Shown: positions 61,286 through 64,000 of the stretch, in pieces
Layout: each line of letters begins with the position of its first letter
Position numbering within the stretch: the first letter of the stretch is position 1
Assembly: GCF_001428505.1 (NCBI RefSeq)
Contig: NZ_LMHU01000001.1
Coordinates: 640,122 to 704,121, forward strand
Length of the DNA: 64,000 bases
Direction of reading: 5' to 3'
Source: Terrabacter sp. Root181
GTDB taxonomy: Bacteria; Actinomycetota; Actinomycetes; Actinomycetales; Dermatophilaceae
Translations under genes and position numbers: made by a program
The notes under the pieces: model-generated
What the model saw: only the letters and a program-made list of their open reading frames with translations
Database searches by the model: none
What the model was told of the DNA's origin: nothing

Positions 61286-62110
61286 ATGTTTGGGCCCAAT
61301 GTTGCGCATGTGGAACGGATCATTCGCGACAAATGGAAGGTTCTGGACGTGGGCGGTTGGTATCGTCCCTTCAACCGAGCAGACGTCGTTGTGGATCTCC
61401 TTGGACACGAGTCGCGGGGGTTGGGGGGCAGCGATGGCGGTACGAAGGAGCGTTTCACCGATTCGTCATGGCTCGTTCATGACATCTCTGGCGCGCCTCT
61501 GCCGTTCGCCGACAAAGAGTTCGACTTTGCGGTTTGTTCGCACACCCTGGAGGACGTGCGTGATCCCATTCATGTTTGTGCGGAGATCTCGAGAGTAGCC
61601 AGGCGGGGATATGTAGAGGTGCCCTCGCGCTTGATTGAGAGTGTGCGCGGGCTTGAGGGGCGAAACTATGTCGGACATTACCATCATCGCTGGCTCGTTG
61701 ATATCGAGAACAATGAGCTTAGATTCCGATTCAAGGCCCATGCGATCCATGAGGACCGCCGCTACCACCTCCCCAAGAGGATTCTGAAAGGCTTGAGGCC
61801 TGAAGACCGAGTCCAGTGGCTCTTTTGGGACGGAGCTCTCAATGCGCAAGAAGTCATTCAGATCAGTCACCTGCAAACTCGGCGTGAGCTGGCTGACTTT
61901 GCCGCCAGGAATTCCCCGCTTACCCTCCTGGATCGGGCGAATCTAGCTCTCCAGGCCCCCCTCACAGCGCTCCAGTATCGGACGTGGCGGGCGCTTCTGC
62001 ACCCAGTAGCGACGCACGTAGCGCCCGACCCCGATCATGCGATGAAGGTCTGGTCCGAGCTTCCGGATATCCGGTGCGGTACTGCCGCCCCGATGAAGGA
62101 CTCCACCTAA
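61286..62110 (+). CDS. SAM-dependent methyltransferase (class I)
   Basis: A 274-aa methyltransferase. The SAM loop is VLDVGGWYRPFNRADVVVDL, and motif IV is in PLPFADKEFDFAVCSHTLED. The C-terminal half has no known domain. Such proteins sit in capsule or O-antigen clusters and methylate sugars or modify transferred groups. ATG 61286 is used; no strong ribosome site is visible. Codon use matches the insert, unlike the flanks. Confidence 0.8.
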   Translation: MFGPNVAHVERIIRDKWKVLDVGGWYRPFNRADVVVDLLGHESRGLGGSDGGTKERFTDSSWLVHDISGAPLPFADKEFDFAVCSHTLEDVRDPIHVCAEISRVARRGYVEVPSRLIESVRGLEGRNYVGHYHHRWLVDIENNELRFRFKAHAIHEDRRYHLPKRILKGLRPEDRVQWLFWDGALNAQEVIQISHLQTRRELADFAARNSPLTLLDRANLALQAPLTALQYRTWRALLHPVATHVAPDPDHAMKVWSELPDIRCGTAAPMKDST

Positions 62111-62231
62111 CCCGTTTGCGCTGACCGGGGTCGGCGAATCGCAACGCACATCCACCCGGTGGATCTTGGGTTGGGGGCTGGGGTTTAGCCGGTGCCGACC
62201 CGGATCATCTCCGGCTCTCTGGAGGGCGCCG

Positions 62232-63083
62232 TCAAGGAGTAGCGGGCTCGACGCCGCGCAACGCTTCGGGTCGCTCACGGAGGGTGAGCCAGAGTCGGTG
62301 CGCCGTGATGACGGCGAGGGCCCAGGCGAGGCCGATGAGCCAGCCGGCGAGCACGTCGGTGAGCCAGTGGTGCCCGAGGAAGACGCGGGAGAGTCCCATC
62401 GCCAGGACGAAGAGCGTGCCGAGCGAGACGGCAACCGTGCGCTGCCACGCCGCGGTCGTCTCGATCAGGACCAGGTAGACGACGACCGTCGTCAGCACGG
62501 TGGCGTTGAGGGTGTGTCCGCTCGGGAAGGACGGCGACACCTCGAGCGGGGGCACCGCGAGCGAGGCCGGCGGGCGGGCCCGGTCGACGACGTTCTTGCC
62601 GACGATGGTCATGGCGAGCGAGCCTGCGGCGGCGATGAGGGTGAGGACGATCGGCGTCCACCGGCGGCGGCGCCACGTGATGATCGCGACGGCGACGAGG
62701 GCGAGGATCGGCATGCCGACCGGGCCGCCGATGTCCGTGAAGGCGGTGACGGCCGAGTCGAGGCCGGGGGAGCGGAGTGTGATCGCCGCGTCGAGCACCG
62801 GTTGGTCGATCGCGGTCAGTCCGTCGCGACCGACCACCCCTTCGTAGACCGTCTCGATCCCCTCGACGAGGACGACCATGACGACGAGGGCGACGGCGGC
62901 GAAGACGACGAACGCCAGGTGTGCCGACGACCAGCGCGCGACGCGCCGCGCGGCGGGGCTGGACGCCCGCGCGAGCGCGGCGAAGACGTCGACGAGCCAG
63001 CGGCCGAAACGCGTGTGCCAGGCGGTGAGGTCCCGCGCGCCGATCGTGTCGTCGGGCGTCGGCGGTCGGGTGGGCACGGGCAT
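62232..63083 (-). CDS. PAP2-family membrane phosphatase
   Basis: A 283-aa membrane protein with about six segments and the PAP2 triad: KNVVDRARPP, SFPSGHT and SRVFLGHHWLTDV. It likely dephosphorylates phosphatidate or undecaprenyl pyrophosphate outside the membrane. Host-like codon use returns here, placing the right edge of the insert between about 62130 and 62230. ATG 63083 gives the start MPVPTRP. Confidence 0.9.
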   Translation of the reverse strand: MPVPTRPPTPDDTIGARDLTAWHTRFGRWLVDVFAALARASSPAARRVARWSSAHLAFVVFAAVALVVMVVLVEGIETVYEGVVGRDGLTAIDQPVLDAAITLRSPGLDSAVTAFTDIGGPVGMPILALVAVAIITWRRRRWTPIVLTLIAAAGSLAMTIVGKNVVDRARPPASLAVPPLEVSPSFPSGHTLNATVLTTVVVYLVLIETTAAWQRTVAVSLGTLFVLAMGLSRVFLGHHWLTDVLAGWLIGLAWALAVITAHRLWLTLRERPEALRGVEPATP

Positions 63084-63191
63084 GCCCCATCCTTACCCAT
63101 GAGTGGCCGTCCGGCCGCTGACGTATGCCGTCCGGCGAGTCCCGTTGAGTCGTAAACCGTTGCGGGACAGTGGTTTTCGTGTGGACAAGTC

Positions 63192-63226
63192 TTGTCGTGT
63201 CGTTCGAACACCTGTACGATCAGGGG
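63192..63226 (+). promoter_or_regulatory. LexA (SOS) box over the promoter of the DUF222 gene
   Basis: TCGAACACCTGTACGA (63204-63219) matches the actinobacterial SOS box TCGAAC-N4-GTTCGA at 11 of 12 positions. It overlaps a -10 TACGAT (63215-63220) with TTGTCG (63192-63197) 17 bp upstream. ATG 63227 follows the -10 by 6 nt, so the mRNA is probably leaderless and repressed by LexA. Confidence 0.7.
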
Positions 63227-64000
63227 ATGGAGCAGAGCCGGACCGCGCAGCAGATCGAGCAGGACTGGGACCACGTCGCGTCCCTGGCCGCCGACCTGCA
63301 CGACGCGCACGCCCGGCTCGTCGACTTCGTCGCCACCGTCCTGTCGGACGGGTCCTGGCAGGCCGCGGGTCTGCGCTCACCCGAGCACTGGCTGATGCTC
63401 CGCGCCGGACTGTCCCGGGGCCAGGCGGCCGCGGTGATCCTGCTCGCCCGCCGCGCCCGGGAGCTGCCCGCCACCGCCGCGGCGTTGCGGGAGGGGCGGA
63501 TCAGCCTGGACCAGGCCGCGGTCGTGGCCCGGCACACCCCGGCCGCGTTCGACGCGACCGTGGCCGAGTTCGCGCAGCACGCGACCGTCACCCAGCTGCA
63601 GCGCTCCGTCACCCGCTACGACTTCACCCTGCAGCCCGACACCGTCGACGATCGCGGCCGCAGCCTGCCCGGCGAGCTCCAGCCCGAGCAGCACGACCCG
63701 GAGTCGGGACCGGTGAAAACCGCGCCGGTCAAGCCCGCGCACCTGAGCATGGGCCTGGACGCGGACGGGCGGTTCCGGCTGCGCTACGACGCCCCCGCCG
63801 AGGTCGGCGCCCTCATCGAGTCAGCGTTGGCCGAAGGCTGGGCCGCCTTCTTCGGCGTCACCGGGCTGCAGCGCTCCGTCACCCGCTACGACTTCACCCT
63901 GCAGCCCGACACCGTCGACGATCGCGGCCGCAGCCTGCCCGGCGAGCTCCAGCCCGAGCAGCACGACCCGGAGTCGGGACCGGTGAAAACCGCGCCGGTC
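63227..64000 (+). CDS. DUF222/13E12-repeat protein (HNH nuclease family), 3' end outside window
   Basis: 258 codons are visible of a DUF222 protein: SWQAAGLRSPEHWLMLRAGLS, RISLDQAAVVARHTPAAFDA, TQLQRSVTRY, HLSMGLDADGRFRLRYDAP. The family usually ends in an HNH nuclease domain, which would lie beyond the window. Relatives in M. tuberculosis (13E12 repeats) are also under LexA. An internal segment is duplicated perfectly, which is not typical of the family. The codon frame stays open through the repeat. Confidence 0.85.
   Translation, partial: MEQSRTAQQIEQDWDHVASLAADLHDAHARLVDFVATVLSDGSWQAAGLRSPEHWLMLRAGLSRGQAAAVILLARRARELPATAAALREGRISLDQAAVVARHTPAAFDATVAEFAQHATVTQLQRSVTRYDFTLQPDTVDDRGRSLPGELQPEQHDPESGPVKTAPVKPAHLSMGLDADGRFRLRYDAPAEVGALIESALAEGWAAFFGVTGLQRSVTRYDFTLQPDTVDDRGRSLPGELQPEQHDPESGPVKTAPV
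63595..64000 (+). repeat. Perfect 136-bp direct repeat, period 270 bp, in the DUF222 gene
   Basis: Bases 63595-63730 recur identically at 63865-64000, where the window ends, so the true length may be greater. The period is 270 bp, exactly 90 codons, and the frame is kept. The junction sits at a shared GTCACC-NN-GCTGCAG. It may be a recent tandem duplication or an assembly error. Confidence 0.9.

Larger units (their letters stand above)
59259..62190. mobile_element. Lower-GC genomic insert with surface-sugar genes
   Basis: Base composition falls to roughly 55% GC, with frequent A/T-ending codons, against about 70% or more on both sides. No GTATGCCG octamer occurs inside. It carries a GT4 glycosyltransferase, a membrane protein and a SAM methyltransferase. 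No transposase, integrase, tRNA or flanking direct repeat was found, so the entry route is unknown. The stretch 59259-59440 has no gene. Boundaries are approximate. Confidence 0.6.

Noticed and set aside
62150..62164. Palindrome ATCCACC-C-GGTGGAT between the methyltransferase and PAP2 genes
   Set aside because: The 1-nt loop cannot form a hairpin as written and no promoter is near; it is too weak to call a terminator or attachment site.
59259..62230. Classical mobile element (IS, integron or prophage)
   Set aside because: No transposase, recombinase, phage gene, terminal inverted repeat or target duplication could be seen; only composition supports transfer.

Overview
The window is chromosomal DNA from a high-GC actinobacterium. 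Codons end almost always in G or C, and many genes start with GTG. The gene set (GH42/GH36 galactoside cluster, LexA-boxed DUF222/13E12 gene, IdeR-type iron box, PaiB, UPF0303, DUF4097 and SCO4226-like proteins) fits the Micrococcales, perhaps an Intrasporangiaceae-type organism. The taxonomic level is an inference. No rRNA, tRNA, CRISPR array, insertion sequence or phage gene was seen.

Layout. 1-9.4 kb: oxidoreductases, a thioesterase, a SWIM/SNF2 helicase, small proteins and superoxide dismutase. 7.9-21.7 kb: a galactoside-use locus. On the minus strand a tightly overlapping run carries GH42 beta-galactosidase, a DeoR repressor, galT, galK, a GPH-type sugar symporter and a PLP-dependent decarboxylase. 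Divergently on the plus strand lie a sugar-binding lipoprotein, two ABC permeases and a GH36 alpha-galactosidase. The 362-bp region between them holds palindromes that look like operators. 21.7-26.4 kb: Fur-family regulator, threonine dehydrogenase, hydrolase, Na+/H+ antiporter and a lipoprotein. 26.4-31.7 kb: a DHFR-like protein, a two-protease cassette (type I metacaspase followed by a CHAT-domain protease) and a decayed flavin-binding gene. 31.8-40.7 kb: Kbl, a flavin-binding protein, NAD synthetase, an acetyltransferase, an alcohol dehydrogenase, a second SNF2 helicase and a VIT-family iron transporter under an iron box. 40.8-50 kb: a large hybrid sensor kinase, a two-component pair, a GT39 membrane glycosyltransferase and GtrA. 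50-59 kb: two tandem metallo-hydrolases, an autoregulated ribbon-helix-helix/DUF4097 operon, PaiB, a secreted peptidase and a thioredoxin-reductase-like flavoprotein. About 59.26-62.2 kb: a lower-GC insert with a glycosyltransferase, a membrane protein and a methyltransferase, bordered on the left by what looks like the 3' remnant of a host gene. 62.2-64 kb: a PAP2 phosphatase and a LexA-boxed DUF222 gene that carries a perfect in-frame 270-bp-period duplication running to the window end.

Three signals cross gene boundaries. The octamer GTATGCCG occurs 35 times on the two strands, in all reading frames and between genes, so it looks like a DNA-level motif. At least nine genes have a TANNNT-like -10 hexamer 6-7 nt before the start codon, which points to leaderless mRNAs. 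Several promoters carry recognisable operators: a LexA box, an iron box and a self-operator in the RHH gene. The best candidate for an undescribed system is the metacaspase-CHAT pair at 26959-30873.
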